The notes beneath the pieces were generated by a model. That model did not search any database. It saw nothing but the letters and a program-made list of their open reading frames with translations, and was not told the origin of the DNA. This document shows, in pieces, positions 36,895-48,100 of a stretch of 64,000 bases of DNA. Position 1 is the first letter of the stretch. Each line of letters begins with the position of its first letter. Made by a program: the position numbers and the translations under genes. Origin of the DNA: Candidatus Intricatilinea gracilis (GTDB lineage Bacteria; Pseudomonadota; Gammaproteobacteria; Burkholderiales; Burkholderiaceae_C); assembly GCA_016702605.1 (NCBI GenBank), contig JADJDQ010000001.1:124001-188000 (forward strand). Reading direction: 5' to 3'.

Positions 36895-37347
36895 ATGCAG
36901 CCCACCGCACACATCCACGGCATCGGCACCGATGTCTGCGACATCCGCCGCATCCAGGCCGTGCTCGAACGGCGCGGCGACCGGTTCGCCGAGAAGGTGC
37001 TCGGGCCCACCGAATGGCGTGTCTGGCAGGCGCGCTCGGCCCGCTCCGCGTCACGCGGCATCGCCTACCTGGCCACACGTTTCTCGGCCAAGGAGGCCTT
37101 CTCCAAAGCCATCGGCCTGGGCCTGCGCATGCCCATGACCTGGCGCGCCTGCGAGACCCTCAACCACCCCAGCGGCCAGCCCTATATCCGCCTGCACGGC
37201 GTGCTGGCCGAATGGTTCGAGGCGCGAAATCTCGTCGCTCATGTCACGCTCAGCGACGAGACCGACACGGCGGTGAGCTTTGTCGTCGTTGAGGTGCGGC
37301 CCGACGCAGCACTTCCCGCCACCCAATCCGCGACAGGCCCGGCCTGA
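36895..37347 (+). CDS. acpS: Holo-[acyl-carrier-protein] synthase
   Basis: Transfers 4'-phosphopantetheine from CoA to AcpP Ser37. The 150-residue protein has the two metal/substrate motifs: HGIGTDVCDIRRI near the N-terminus and FSAKEAFSKAIGLGL in the middle. The C-terminus extends about 15 residues past the usual end. Positioned after pdxJ and before nagZ as expected. Confidence 0.94.
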   Translation: MQPTAHIHGIGTDVCDIRRIQAVLERRGDRFAEKVLGPTEWRVWQARSARSASRGIAYLATRFSAKEAFSKAIGLGLRMPMTWRACETLNHPSGQPYIRLHGVLAEWFEARNLVAHVTLSDETDTAVSFVVVEVRPDAALPATQSATGPA

Positions 37348-37367
37348 GCCGTCCCACTTCCTTTCGA

Positions 37368-38477
37368 ATGCCCTCCATGACCGACCACGCCCCCGTCATC
37401 CTCGACATCGCCGGCAAGCGCCTCACGGCCGATGACCGCCGCCGCATCGCCCATCCGCTCACCGGCGGGTTGATCCTGTTCACGCGCAACTGGACCGACC
37501 GGGCCCAGCTCACCGGGCTCATCGCCGAGATGAAGGACATCCGCCCCGATCTGCTGGTCGCCATCGACCATGAAGGCGGCCGCGTGCAGCGCCTTCGCAG
37601 CGACGGTTTCACCGCCCTGCCGGCCATGGCCGAACTGGGCGAACGCTGGATGGAGTCCGACGGCCCGGCCGACCTGGCTGGCACCAGCGCGCTGGATGCC
37701 TGCGCCGCCGCCACAGCCGCCGGCTACGTGCTGGCCAGCGAACTGCGCGCCTGCGGCATCGACCTGAGCTTCACGCCGGTGCTCGACCTGGACCATGGCC
37801 GCAGCGCCGTCATCGGCAACCGCGCCTTCCACCGCGATCCGCGCGTCGTGACCCAGCTGGCGCGTTGCCTGATGCATGGCCTGCTGCAGGCCGGCATGGC
37901 CAACTGCGGCAAACATTTCCCCGGCCACGGTTATGCGGCGGCCGATTCCCACACCGACACGCCGGTGGACGAACGTACGCTCGAAGTCATCCTGGCCGAC
38001 GACATCCTGCCCTACGACTGGCTGGCCAACGTGCTCACTGCCGTGATGCCGGCGCATGTGATCTACCCGGCCGTCGACGCTCGCCCGGCCGGCTTTTCGC
38101 CGCGCTGGCTGCAGCAGGTGCTGCGCCAGCAGATGGGCTTCAACGGCGCGGTCTTCAGCGACGACCTCAGCATGGAAGGCGCCCGCCGCGTGGCCGACGT
38201 CAAGGGTGGCACCGTGCTCGACTACGACGAAGCCGCCGCGCTGGCGCTGCAGGCCGGCTGCGACCTGGTGCTGCTGTGCAACCAGTCCATTGGCAAGGGC
38301 AAGGCAGTCGACGACCTGCTCGACGGCCTGGACAAGGCAGCAGCCAATGGCACCTGGACGCCCGATGGCCTGAGCGAGGCCCGCCGGCTCGAACTGCTGC
38401 CGATGACCCCGCCCTTCCCCTGGGACGACCTGATGCACCACGCGCCGTATCAACACGCGCTGGAACTGCTGAGCTGA
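37368..38477 (+). CDS. nagZ: Beta-N-acetylhexosaminidase NagZ
   Basis: Cytoplasmic GH3 glycosidase that removes GlcNAc from anhydromuropeptides during peptidoglycan recycling. The 369-residue protein shows LTADDRRRIAHPLTGGLILF near the N-terminus, the catalytic histidine motif KHFPGHG (182-188), and the nucleophile Asp265 in VFSDDLSMEGA. ATG 37368 or the ATG four residues later may be used. Last of the lepA-to-nagZ housekeeping set. Confidence 0.94.
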   Translation: MPSMTDHAPVILDIAGKRLTADDRRRIAHPLTGGLILFTRNWTDRAQLTGLIAEMKDIRPDLLVAIDHEGGRVQRLRSDGFTALPAMAELGERWMESDGPADLAGTSALDACAAATAAGYVLASELRACGIDLSFTPVLDLDHGRSAVIGNRAFHRDPRVVTQLARCLMHGLLQAGMANCGKHFPGHGYAAADSHTDTPVDERTLEVILADDILPYDWLANVLTAVMPAHVIYPAVDARPAGFSPRWLQQVLRQQMGFNGAVFSDDLSMEGARRVADVKGGTVLDYDEAAALALQAGCDLVLLCNQSIGKGKAVDDLLDGLDKAAANGTWTPDGLSEARRLELLPMTPPFPWDDLMHHAPYQHALELLS

Positions 38478-38486
38478 GGGGCCGAT

Positions 38487-39848
38487 TTGTCGTTCACAGA
38501 GCAAACACCAACCGGCGAGGCCAACAACTACTGCGCCATCGACTTCGGCACCTCGAACTCGGCCATCGCCGTGCCACGCGCCGGTGTGTCCGGTCCGGAT
38601 GAAGCAAATGACGCCGGCGACGGCGGCATGCAACTGGTCGAGCTCGAAGCCGGCCAGCCCACCATGCCCACGGCCGTCTTCTACCTGGCCGAAGGGCCGG
38701 ACCTGGTCAATCTGCCTCGCCTGTACGGCCGCGCCGCCATCGCCACTTACGTAGAAGGCCACGAAGGTCGGCTGATGCGGTCGATGAAGTCGGTGCTCGG
38801 CTCGGCGCTGATGGACCAGCGCACCGACATCGGCGCCGGGCGCTCGGTGAGTTTTGCCGAGGTCATCTCGAGTTACCTGCTGCAACTCAAGCGCAGCGCC
38901 GAGGCCACCCAGGGCGGCGCGCCGCTGCGGCGTGTGGTGCTCGGGCGGCCGGTCTACTTCGTCGACGACGACCCGGTGCGCGACGCCGCCGCGCAAGCTG
39001 CGCTCGAAGCCGCGGCGCGATCGGTCGGTTTCGAGGAGGTGGGCTTCCAGTTCGAACCCATCGCCGCGGCGCTGGACCACGAGAGCCAGATCGATCACGA
39101 AGAGCTCGTGCTGGTGGCCGACATCGGCGGCGGCACCTCGGACTTCTCGCTCGTGCGGGTCGGCCCGGCGCAGCGCCAACAACTCGACCGGCGCGCCGAC
39201 GTGCTGGCCAACCACGGTGTCCACATCGCCGGCACCGACTTCGATCGTCGTGTCTCGCTCGCCTGCCTGATGCGCGAGTTCGGCCTGGGCAGCTACGGCA
39301 AACCGAGCCAGGGCCAGCCGGCGCGCGAGGTGCCGAGCAAGGTCTATCACGATCTGGCGACCTGGCACCTCATCAACACCGTCTACCGCCCGGCGCGGGT
39401 GGCCGAGGTGCGCGCCATGCGCGTCAACTTTGCCGACGAGCGTTACTGGCGCCGCCTGCTGCGGGTCATCGACGCCCACCTAGGCCACGACCTGGCTGCA
39501 CGCGCCGAAGCGGCCAAGATCGCTGTCGCCGCGGGCGGCGACACCGTCGTCGATCTCAGCCTGGTCGAGCCCGGCCTGACGCTGCCCCTGCAGGCCGCAC
39601 CCACGGTGGCGTCGCTGAGCGGTGACATCCAGCGCATCGTCGACGCGGCGCTGGAGACGGTGAAACGCGCCGGCTCGAGCGCGGGCGCCGTCGACGCGCT
39701 TTACTTCACCGGCGGCTCGACCGGCCTGAGCTCACTCACGGCCGCACTCGCGGGCGCCTTCCCGCAGGCGCGCCCGGTGCACGGCGAACGCCTGGCCAGT
39801 GTGGCCACCGGCCTGGCCATCTACGCGCGCCGGCTGTTCAGCGCCTGA
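38487..39848 (+). CDS. Hsp70-family ATPase, YegD-like, without substrate-binding domain
   Basis: A 453-residue actin-fold ATPase related to Hsp70/DnaK. The start is TTG at 38487 after a GAGG site. The phosphate-1 loop is CAIDFGTSNSAIAVP, phosphate-2 is VADIGGGTSDFSLV, and the adenosine motif is ALYFTGGSTGLSSL. It ends right after the nucleotide-binding domain, so it lacks the peptide-binding and lid domains of DnaK, as in the YegD group. It lies 9 bp after nagZ. No DnaJ or GrpE partner is nearby. Function is unknown; a chaperone-like role is not shown by the sequence. Confidence 0.85.
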   Translation: MSFTEQTPTGEANNYCAIDFGTSNSAIAVPRAGVSGPDEANDAGDGGMQLVELEAGQPTMPTAVFYLAEGPDLVNLPRLYGRAAIATYVEGHEGRLMRSMKSVLGSALMDQRTDIGAGRSVSFAEVISSYLLQLKRSAEATQGGAPLRRVVLGRPVYFVDDDPVRDAAAQAALEAAARSVGFEEVGFQFEPIAAALDHESQIDHEELVLVADIGGGTSDFSLVRVGPAQRQQLDRRADVLANHGVHIAGTDFDRRVSLACLMREFGLGSYGKPSQGQPAREVPSKVYHDLATWHLINTVYRPARVAEVRAMRVNFADERYWRRLLRVIDAHLGHDLAARAEAAKIAVAAGGDTVVDLSLVEPGLTLPLQAAPTVASLSGDIQRIVDAALETVKRAGSSAGAVDALYFTGGSTGLSSLTAALAGAFPQARPVHGERLASVATGLAIYARRLFSA

Positions 39849-40015
39849 ACGCGGCCGGACGCGCGGGCCTCAACTCGACATCGGACCACACCAGGCCAGC
39901 TCGAGACCTTCGCAAGGCCGAAGACCTGCATCGAAACTCTCACGGCAGAGAGCGGCGAAAGCTTCGAACTGGCTCCTTCAGCACGGGGCGTGACGACGCC
40001 TGTCGCATGCCCAGC

Positions 40016-40858
40016 TCAAAGCGACGCCGGGTCGTCGCAGCGGTAGTGGTAGCCGTAACCATCGGCAAAACCCAGGCGGTGATAGATGGCACGTGCCGGA
40101 GCGTTGTCGGCCTCGACCTGCAGATACGCAAGCCGTGCACCGTCGTCACGCGCCTGCTCCAGCAAGGTGGCGCACAGGCGGCGCGCCCAGCCTTGGCCGC
40201 GTCGTTGCACGGGCACCGCCACATCGAACAGGCCGACGCTGTGGCCGTCACGGGCGTACTGGCCGCAGGCGAGCAAGTCGCCGCTGGGATCGCGCAGCGT
40301 CGTCGCCACATGGCGCACCGGTGCGAGTTGCAACCGCCGTGCATGGGCGGCACGTTGTGGCGCCGGTGTGCCGCGCAACTCACCGATGAGCTCGGCAAAC
40401 GACGCCGGGTCACAGGGCTGGACACAACAGGCGTCATTCGTGGACAGCGCAGCTCCCAGATCGGCAGTGGCCAGGTCGGCGTGGATCATCACGCGGGTAT
40501 CGTCGATGCGGGCCAGACCCAGGCGCGCCAGTTCGTCGTCCAGGTTCACCCCCGACCGCTCGGGCGCCAACTGTGGTGTGAGCCGCAGCACCAGCGGCAG
40601 CCCGGCGCCACGGTAGATCTCGCGGGCGCGCTCCAACCGGTCGGGCAGCGGCAGCCGCCCGGGCGCCAGCGGGTAGATGCAGCGCGAGCGTTTGGCCTTG
40701 ACCGGGCAGGTACGGATCAACCAGCCGTCCAGCCAGCGCTGTTCGGGCGCGGCGCTGGCGTTCAGGCCGGCTTCTTCGGCGGCTGCGAGTTGGCTGGCGT
40801 CGAAACGATTCGTGGCGTTGTGCCGATCCGGCAGGTCGCGGGCTGAGGGTGTCGACAT
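40016..40858 (-). CDS. GNAT-family N-acetyltransferase
   Basis: A 280-residue acetyl-CoA-dependent acetyltransferase. The N-terminal ~140 residues resemble a degenerate GNAT half (RWLDGWLIRT, GLPLVLRLTP). The C-terminal half has the acetyl-CoA loop VPVQRRGQGWARRLC and YLQVEADNAPARAIYHRLGF. Such two-part GNAT proteins are common. Substrate is unknown. It is divergent from the HD-GYP regulator with 158 bp between starts. The 3' end faces the Hsp70 gene across a 167-bp convergent gap that holds no gene. Confidence 0.82.
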   Translation of the reverse strand: MSTPSARDLPDRHNATNRFDASQLAAAEEAGLNASAAPEQRWLDGWLIRTCPVKAKRSRCIYPLAPGRLPLPDRLERAREIYRGAGLPLVLRLTPQLAPERSGVNLDDELARLGLARIDDTRVMIHADLATADLGAALSTNDACCVQPCDPASFAELIGELRGTPAPQRAAHARRLQLAPVRHVATTLRDPSGDLLACGQYARDGHSVGLFDVAVPVQRRGQGWARRLCATLLEQARDDGARLAYLQVEADNAPARAIYHRLGFADGYGYHYRCDDPASL

Positions 40859-41016
40859 GTGCAGGCGGGCTTGTGCTTTGTTGAAGTTCGGGGCAATCCA
40901 GGTCGATATGATGGCTCACGACGTGGACCCGGCCTGACCCGGGCCCGGGTCGCGTCGCCAGGCCTGGCGACCGGCCTCGTCGGCGACAAGTCGCAGCACC
41001 CACCGTCCCGACCGAC

Positions 41017-42153
41017 ATGACCCAGCCCACCATCCTGATCGTCGACGACAGCCCCGAGAACCTGTCGGTGCTGGGTGAACTGCTGCGCGACGACTACCGC
41101 GTGCGTGCGGCGAACTCGGGGGTGGTGGCCCTGCGGCTGGCGGCCCTGGCGCCCACACCCGACCTCATCGTGCTCGACGTCATGATGCCCGGCATGGACG
41201 GCTACGAGGTGCTCGACCGCCTGCGCGCCGACCCCGTCACTCGCGAGGTGCCGGTGATCTTCGCCACCTCGCTGGACGCTGCCGAGGACGAGGAAAAAGG
41301 CCTCAGCCGCGGTGCCGTCGACTACATCACCAAGCCGCTGCGACCCGCCGTGGTGCTGGCCCGCCTGTCCACCCACCTCGAACTCAAGCGGGTGCGCGAC
41401 CAGTTGAAGGCCCACAACATCGACCTCGAAGCCCAGGTCGAGGCCCGCATGGGTGAGAACGTGGTGATCCAGGACGTCAGCATCCTGGCGCTGGCGCACC
41501 TGGCCGAAATCCGCGATACCGAAACCGGCAACCACCTGCGCCGCACCCAGGAGTACGTGCGTTGCCTGGCCAACGGGCTGCGCGACCACCCACGTTTCTG
41601 CCACGAGCTCGACGACGAGAAGATCAAGCTGCTCGCCAAGTCGGCGCCGCTGCACGACATCGGCAAGGTGGGCATCCCCGACGACATCCTGCGCAAACCC
41701 GGCAAACTCGATGCCGACGAGTGGACGGTCATGAAGACCCATGCCGCGCTGGGGGCCGAAGCCATCGAGGACGCCGAACGCGAGGTGCCGCAGAAGGTGG
41801 CGTTTCTCGACATCGCCAAGCAGATCGCCCGCCATCACCACGAGCGCTGGGACGGCACCGGTTACCCCGACGGCCTGGCCGGTGACGCCATTCCGCTGTC
41901 GGCCCGGCTGATGGCGCTGGCCGACGTGTTCGACGCACTCATCTCGCGCCGGTGCTACAAGGAGCCGTTTGCAGTCGAACTGGCGCGCAGCATGATCGTC
42001 GAACAACGTGGCAAACAGTTCGACCCCGACGTCTGTGACGCGTTCACCTCGGCGTTCGACGAGTTCTGCGCCATCGCCGATCGTTACGTCGACAACCAGG
42101 CTTTGGTCGACGCCAAACACCACGGCCGCCGTCTCGGCCCGTCCCACGGCTGA
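41017..42153 (+). CDS. Two-component response regulator with HD-GYP phosphodiesterase domain
   Basis: Response regulator of 378 residues. Receiver domain about 1-125 with phospho-acceptor Asp54 (LIVLDVMMPGMDGYEVL) and Lys in YITKPLRP. A short coiled linker leads to the HD-GYP domain, with H213-D214 in PLHDIGKVGIPDDIL and the HHERWDGTGYPDGL motif at 273-286. HD-GYP domains usually hydrolyse cyclic di-GMP, lowering its level and favouring motility over biofilm. Stop and start overlap the kinase gene by one base (TGATG), so the pair is translationally coupled and this is probably the kinase's output. Confidence 0.93.
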   Translation: MTQPTILIVDDSPENLSVLGELLRDDYRVRAANSGVVALRLAALAPTPDLIVLDVMMPGMDGYEVLDRLRADPVTREVPVIFATSLDAAEDEEKGLSRGAVDYITKPLRPAVVLARLSTHLELKRVRDQLKAHNIDLEAQVEARMGENVVIQDVSILALAHLAEIRDTETGNHLRRTQEYVRCLANGLRDHPRFCHELDDEKIKLLAKSAPLHDIGKVGIPDDILRKPGKLDADEWTVMKTHAALGAEAIEDAEREVPQKVAFLDIAKQIARHHHERWDGTGYPDGLAGDAIPLSARLMALADVFDALISRRCYKEPFAVELARSMIVEQRGKQFDPDVCDAFTSAFDEFCAIADRYVDNQALVDAKHHGRRLGPSHG

Positions 42154-45100
42154 TGAGCCGGCGCCAGCGCGCCATGGCCGACCCCAACACCCCCACCCCC
42201 ACCCCGCGGTCAGCGACAGCGGCGCCACTGCATGTGGCGCTGCTCTACGCGTTTTGCGCCGCGTTGTGGATCTACGGCAGCGACAGCCTGCTGGCCAGCC
42301 TGTTCGGCGAAACCTCGTGGCTGGCGCCGATCTCGGTCTTCAAGGGCTGGGCCTTCGTGCTGGTCACGGCGCTGGCGCTGTACCACCTGCTGCAACGGCG
42401 CGAACGTTCGAACCCGGCTGAGGCGAGCGCCGCCCAGGTGGCCGCGGTGCCACTCACGCTCTACCCGCGTGTGATCGTGGCCTCGCTGGCCGGCCTCATC
42501 GTGCTGGCGGCTGCCGGTGCCGTCTACCTGCAGTACCGCCAGATCGAGCAGCGTGAGGGCGCACGCATCGAGGCCATCATCCGACTGCGCGTCGAACAGA
42601 TCGACCGCTGGCTGACCGGCCAGACCGCGGCGGCCAGCTTCGTTGCCAGCAGCAGCTTCTACGCCGGCCTGTTGCGCCGCCATGAGGCCGGCGACCCGCA
42701 AGCGCTCGGGTTGCTGATGGACAGGCTGAACGACTTCCGCACCGCCAACCAGTTCAAGTCGGCACAGGTGCTGGACGACCAAGGTCGCCTGATTCTGGCG
42801 GACCCCACCACACCCCGAGGTCCCGACAGCGCTGGCGAGGTGTCGCCCGCCCTGCGCGCCGCCGCGCTGCAAGCGATGGCCAGCGGCAAACCTGTACGGA
42901 CCGACCTGCACAGCGAATCGCCCGAGTTGATCGGCTTCGAGATCGTCGCGCCCTTGGTACACCTGGGTCAACCGGCGCGAGCGGCCGTCGTCTTCTACGT
43001 CGATGCCCAGGACTACCTGCTGCCCACGCTGCACAGCTGGCCGCTGCCCAGCCAGACCTCCACCGCCTTGCTGGTGCGCCAGGTGGGTGACCAGTTGCTG
43101 GGTGTGCGCGGGCGCCAGCCCTTGCCGCTGACGACCCCGGACAACCTGGCCGCCCAGGTCATCCGCGGCCAGATGCCGGCCGGCCGTGCCTTTGCGGCCA
43201 AGGACCGCACCGGGCGGGCCGTGGTCGGCGCGGTGCTGCCACTGGCTGGTACACCGTGGTGGGTGGTGGCGCATGTCGACCAGGCGGAGCTGGTCGAACT
43301 GGCGAGCAACGAAGCGCACTGGATCGCCTCGGCCGCCGTGCTCGCCCTGTTCGCGCTCGGCGTGGCGACGTGGCTGCAACGCGAGCACGAGGCGCTGCGC
43401 CGTTCGCTGCACGAGCAGGCGCTGCAGCGCGAACGGCTGGACGCCCTCGCCGTCGTCGAAGCCATCGCCGACGGCTCGACCGACGCCATCTTCGCCAAGG
43501 ACACCGAAGGTCGTTACCTGCTGTTCAACCGCGCCGCGGCGGCAGCCACGGGCAAGACTGCCGCCGAGGTGCTGGGCAAGAACGACCAGCACGTCTTCGG
43601 GCCGGACAGCGCACGCCTGGTGATGTCCAACGACGCCCGCGTGATGGCCGACAACCGCACCGTCACCTTCGAGGAAGAACTCGACAGCGGCAGGGGCCCG
43701 ACCATCTGGCTCGCGACCAAGGGCCCCTTGCACGATCCAGCAGGCCGGGTGATCGGGCTGTACGGCATTTCGCGCGACATCAGTGAACGCCGCCGTGCCG
43801 AAGCCGCACTCAGGACGAGCGAAGCCCGGCTGCGGCTGTTCGTCGACCATGCGCCGGTGGCCATCGCCATGCTCGACCGCGAGCTGCGTTATGTGGCGGT
43901 GAGCCAGCGCTGGTTGAACGACTTCCACATGCTCGAACGTCTGGCCGGGCGCGACCCGGTCGGGCTGAGCCATTACGAATTGTTCCCCGAGGCACCGGCA
44001 CGCTGGCGCGAGGTGCATCAGCGTTGCCTGGCCGGTGCGGTCGAGTCGAGCGAAGACGACCACTTCGTGCGCCCCGACGGCCAGGTCGACAGCCTGCGCT
44101 GGGAGTCGCGGCCTTGGCTCGACGACCAGGGTGAGGTGGCCGGCATCTGCCTGTTCTGCGAGATCACCACCGACCGGGTGAACGCCGACAAGGCGCGCGC
44201 CAGCAGTGATGCGCGGTACCGCGCGGCGTTCGAGCAGTCGGCCGTGGGCATGTCGGAAACCACCATCGATGGCCACTGGCTGGCCGTCAACCAGCGGCTG
44301 TGCCAGATCACCGGCTACCCGCGCGAGAAGCTGCTGAAATTGAGCTTCCAGGACATCACCTACCCCGACGATCTGGAGGCCGACCTCGAACAGCTGCGCC
44401 GCACCCTGGCCGGCGAAATCGACGCCTTCTCGATCGAGAAACGTTACGTGCGCGCCGACGGGCAGACCATCTGGGTGATGGTCTCGACGTCGTTGCTGCG
44501 CGATGAACAGAGCCACGAGGCGATGTATTTCATCGCCGCCGTCGAGGACATCACCGAGCGCAAACGGGCCCAGGCCGCGCTGGTCGAATCGGCGCGGGTG
44601 CTGCAGTCGGTCGAGGACTCGATCCTCGACCAGCTGGCCGTGCTCGACCGCGACGGCAACATCGTGGCAGTCAACGCGGCGTGGACACGGTTCGCGCAGG
44701 ACAACGGCGCGTCGCCGGTCGACCCGGCTCGACCCAACGGCCCGGGCCTGGCGGCCAGCATCGACATCGGAGGCAACTACCTGGCGGTGTGCGACCGCGC
44801 CGCCGCCACAGCGGATGCCACGGCAGCGCAGGCCGTGGCCGGCATCCGCGCCGTGCTGGACGGCCACGAGCCCATCTACTCGTCGGAGTACCCCTGCCAC
44901 AGCCCGCAGGAGCAACGCTGGTTCCACATGACGGTGACCCCGCTGGGCAGCCAGGCCGGCGGCGCGGTGGTGGTGCACTCGAACATCACCGCACGCAAGC
45001 GCGAGCAGGAGCTGCTGCGTGCCAGCGAGGCACGTTACCGCAGCACCGTGTCGGCACTGGCCGAGGCCGTGATCATGTTCGACGGCGCTGGCCACCCGAT

Positions 45101-48100
45101 CTCGTGCAATCCGTCGGCCGAACACATGCTGGGCTTGAGCCTGCAGGAGATGCGCGATGGTGGCATGGCCTTGTGGCAGCCGATCTACAACGACGGCCGC
45201 AGCATGCCACTCGACCAGTTGCCGATGGCACGTGCCCTGGCCAGCGGCCAGCCCTGCCACAACGTGGTGCTGGGCATCGTCGGTCCGGCGTCTCAACTCT
45301 TGTGGCTGCTGGTCAATGCAGAACCGCTGTTCGACGAAGCGTCGGAGCCCTCTGCAGGCGCGAGCCGGGCCTGTGTCGACGGCGACGCTGGTGATGCAGG
45401 CGCGGGAGGCAATGCTGGTGCTGGCGATGGCGACGGCGCTGGTGCAGGCCGTGTCGGCGATGACAGCCGCGGCAAGGTCAGTGGTGTGGTCGTGTCGTTT
45501 GCCGACATCACCGAACGTCACATCGCCGAACAGCAGCTGCGCAAACTGTCGCTGGCGGTCGAACAAAGCCCGGCCGGCATCGTCATCACCGACGTGCGCG
45601 GGCAGATCGAATACGTCAACCCGGCCTACAGCCTGGTCAGCGGCTACAGCGCCGACGAGGTGCTGGGGCGCAACCCGCGGCTGGTGCGGTCGGGCCTGAC
45701 CCCACCGGCCACCTACACCGAGATGTGGGACGCTCTCAGCCGCGGCGAGGCCTGGCGCGGCGAATTCATCAACCGCCACAAGGACGGTCACCTCTATCAC
45801 GTGCACGCCACCCTGGTGGCGCTGCGCGACGGCGACGGCCATACCTCGCACTACCTGTCGATCAGCGAGGACGTCACCGAACGCAAACGCCTGGCGGCCG
45901 AACTCGAGCACCACCAACTGCACCTCGAAGAGCTGGTGCAGGAGCGCACCCGCGAACTCGAAGCGGCGCACCAGGCCCGCCTGGACAGCGAGAAGTTCAG
46001 CCGCGCCATTGCCGACAACCTGCCGGACCTGGTGGCCTACCTCGACGCCGACCAGGTGTGCCGCTTCGCCAACCTGGCAGCCCGGCGCTGGCTCAGCCGC
46101 GATCCGGATCAACTGGTGGGCCGCACACTCGTCGAGATCCTCGGCTCTGCGCGCTACGCCCGTCAGCTGTCACTGGTGACGTCGGCCATGGCGGGCCGGC
46201 CCGTGAACATCGAGCAGCGCATCGAGACCGACAGCGGTGAATGGGTGCACGCCTGGCTGCACTACCTGCCCGACATCCATCCGGACGGTGTGCGCGGCGT
46301 GTTCCTGCTGATCTCGGACATCAGCGCCATCAAACAAGCCGAGCTGCGGCTGCAGCAGATGAACGACGAACTGGCGCTGGCGCGCGACCGCGCCGAGGCG
46401 GCCAGCCGCGCCAAGAGTGTCTTCCTGGCCAACATGAGCCACGAGATCCGTACACCGATGAACGCCATCATCGGCCTGACCCACCTGCTGCAACGCGACG
46501 CCCGCGACCCGCAGCAGAACGAACGCCTGGGCCGTGTCGGCGCAGCGGCGCAGCACCTGCTGGCGGTGATCAACGACATCCTCGATCTCTCGAAGATCGA
46601 GTCGGGCAAGCTCGAACTCGAACAGTCCGACGTCAACTTCGACGTGTTGTTCCAGCGCGCCTGCACGATGGTCTCGGACCGCGCCCGCGCCAGGGGCCTG
46701 GAGCTGGTGCTCGACATCCGCGGCCTGCCCGAGGTGCTGCGGGGTGACCCGACCCGGTTGTCGCAGGGCCTGGTCAACCTGCTGAGCAACGCGGTGAAGT
46801 TCACCGAACACGGCGCCGTCGTGCTGAGCGCCAGCGTGCAGGGCGAGGACGAAGACAGCGTGTGTGTGCGTTTCGAGGTTGCCGACACCGGCATCGGTGT
46901 GCCGCCCGAGCAGATCGCGCGGTTGTTCAAGGCTTTCGAGCAGGCCGACGACTCCACCACGCGGCGTTATGGCGGCACCGGCCTGGGCCTGGTCATCACG
47001 CGCCACCTGGCCGAACTGATGGGCGGCGAGATCGGTGTGACCAGCCAGGTCGGCGTGGGCAGCACCTTCTGGTTCACGGCGCGGATGCGGCGGCCCACAC
47101 CACGCACCGGCCTGTCCGGCATGGTCATCAGCCAGGCGCCGCGCCCGCTGCTGCAGCCGCTGCGCACACTGGTGGTCGACGACCTGCCGCAGGCACGGGT
47201 GGCTCTCGACGCCATGTTGACGACCCTGGGCCTGCGGGTCGAACAGGTTGGCGATGCGGCCGACGCGCTGGCGCTGATGACGGCCGCCACCGCGTCGGCC
47301 GATCCGGTGCACCTGCTGGTGGTTGACGCCCACCTGCCGGGTCTCGACGGCGCCGACCTGATCGACCAACTGGCCAATACGCTGCCGGGCGGTGCGCCTG
47401 CCGCCGTGTTGCTGGCCAGCCATGACGACGATGAACTGCGCCAGCGCCTGGGCCGGCTCGGCGCCGCGGGCCAGGCCGAACGCACCGCCGTGTTGCTCAA
47501 GCCGGCCATCGCCTCACGCCTGAGTGAACAGATCGGCCAGGTGCTGCGCGGCAGCCTGCCGGCCCAGCTGCTCGGGACGATCCCGCCCACCTGTGACGCC
47601 GAGGAGCAGCTGCGCCAGCGGCATACCGGCGACCTGGTGTTGCTGGCCGAGGACAACCCGGTGAACCGCGACGTCGCCGTCGAGCTGCTCGAGTCTGCCG
47701 GCCTGCGAGTCGACCTGGCCGAAGACGGCGCCCAGGCCATAGCCAAGGCCTTGCAGCGGCCCTATCGGCTCATCCTGATGGATGTGCAGATGCCCGGCAT
47801 CGACGGCCTGCAAGCCACCCGGCGGCTGCGCGCCGAACCCGCGCTGGCAGGCTTGCCGATCCTGGCCATGACGGCCAACGCCTTTGGTGAAGACCGCGCC
47901 GCCTGCCTGGCCGCCGGCATGGACGACCACATCGGCAAACCGGTCGACCCGCAGCGCCTGTACGAGGTGCTGCTGCACTGGCTGGCGACATCGTCGCGGG
48001 ATGGCGCCGCCACCACAACACGCGATGCAGCGGCGCCGGCCTGGTCACCGGTGGTCGAGCGTGGTCGCGACCAGGCAGCCAGCGGTGCTGGCGACGACGA

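Noticed and set aside
37239..39479. A 746-codon minus-strand frame across nagZ and the Hsp70 gene
   Set aside because: Antisense shadow of two well-supported genes; no motif or credible start.
39908..39923. CTTCG/CGAAG inverted repeat in the convergent gap between the Hsp70 and GNAT genes
   Set aside because: Only 5 bp of pairing with no T-run on either strand; too weak to call a terminator.
42210..46112. A 1,300-codon open frame antisense to the giant kinase
   Set aside because: It mirrors the codon pattern of the strong kinase gene in a high-GC genome, is rich in His/Gln/Arg/Gly with no recognisable motif, and the kinase on the plus strand has clear domains.
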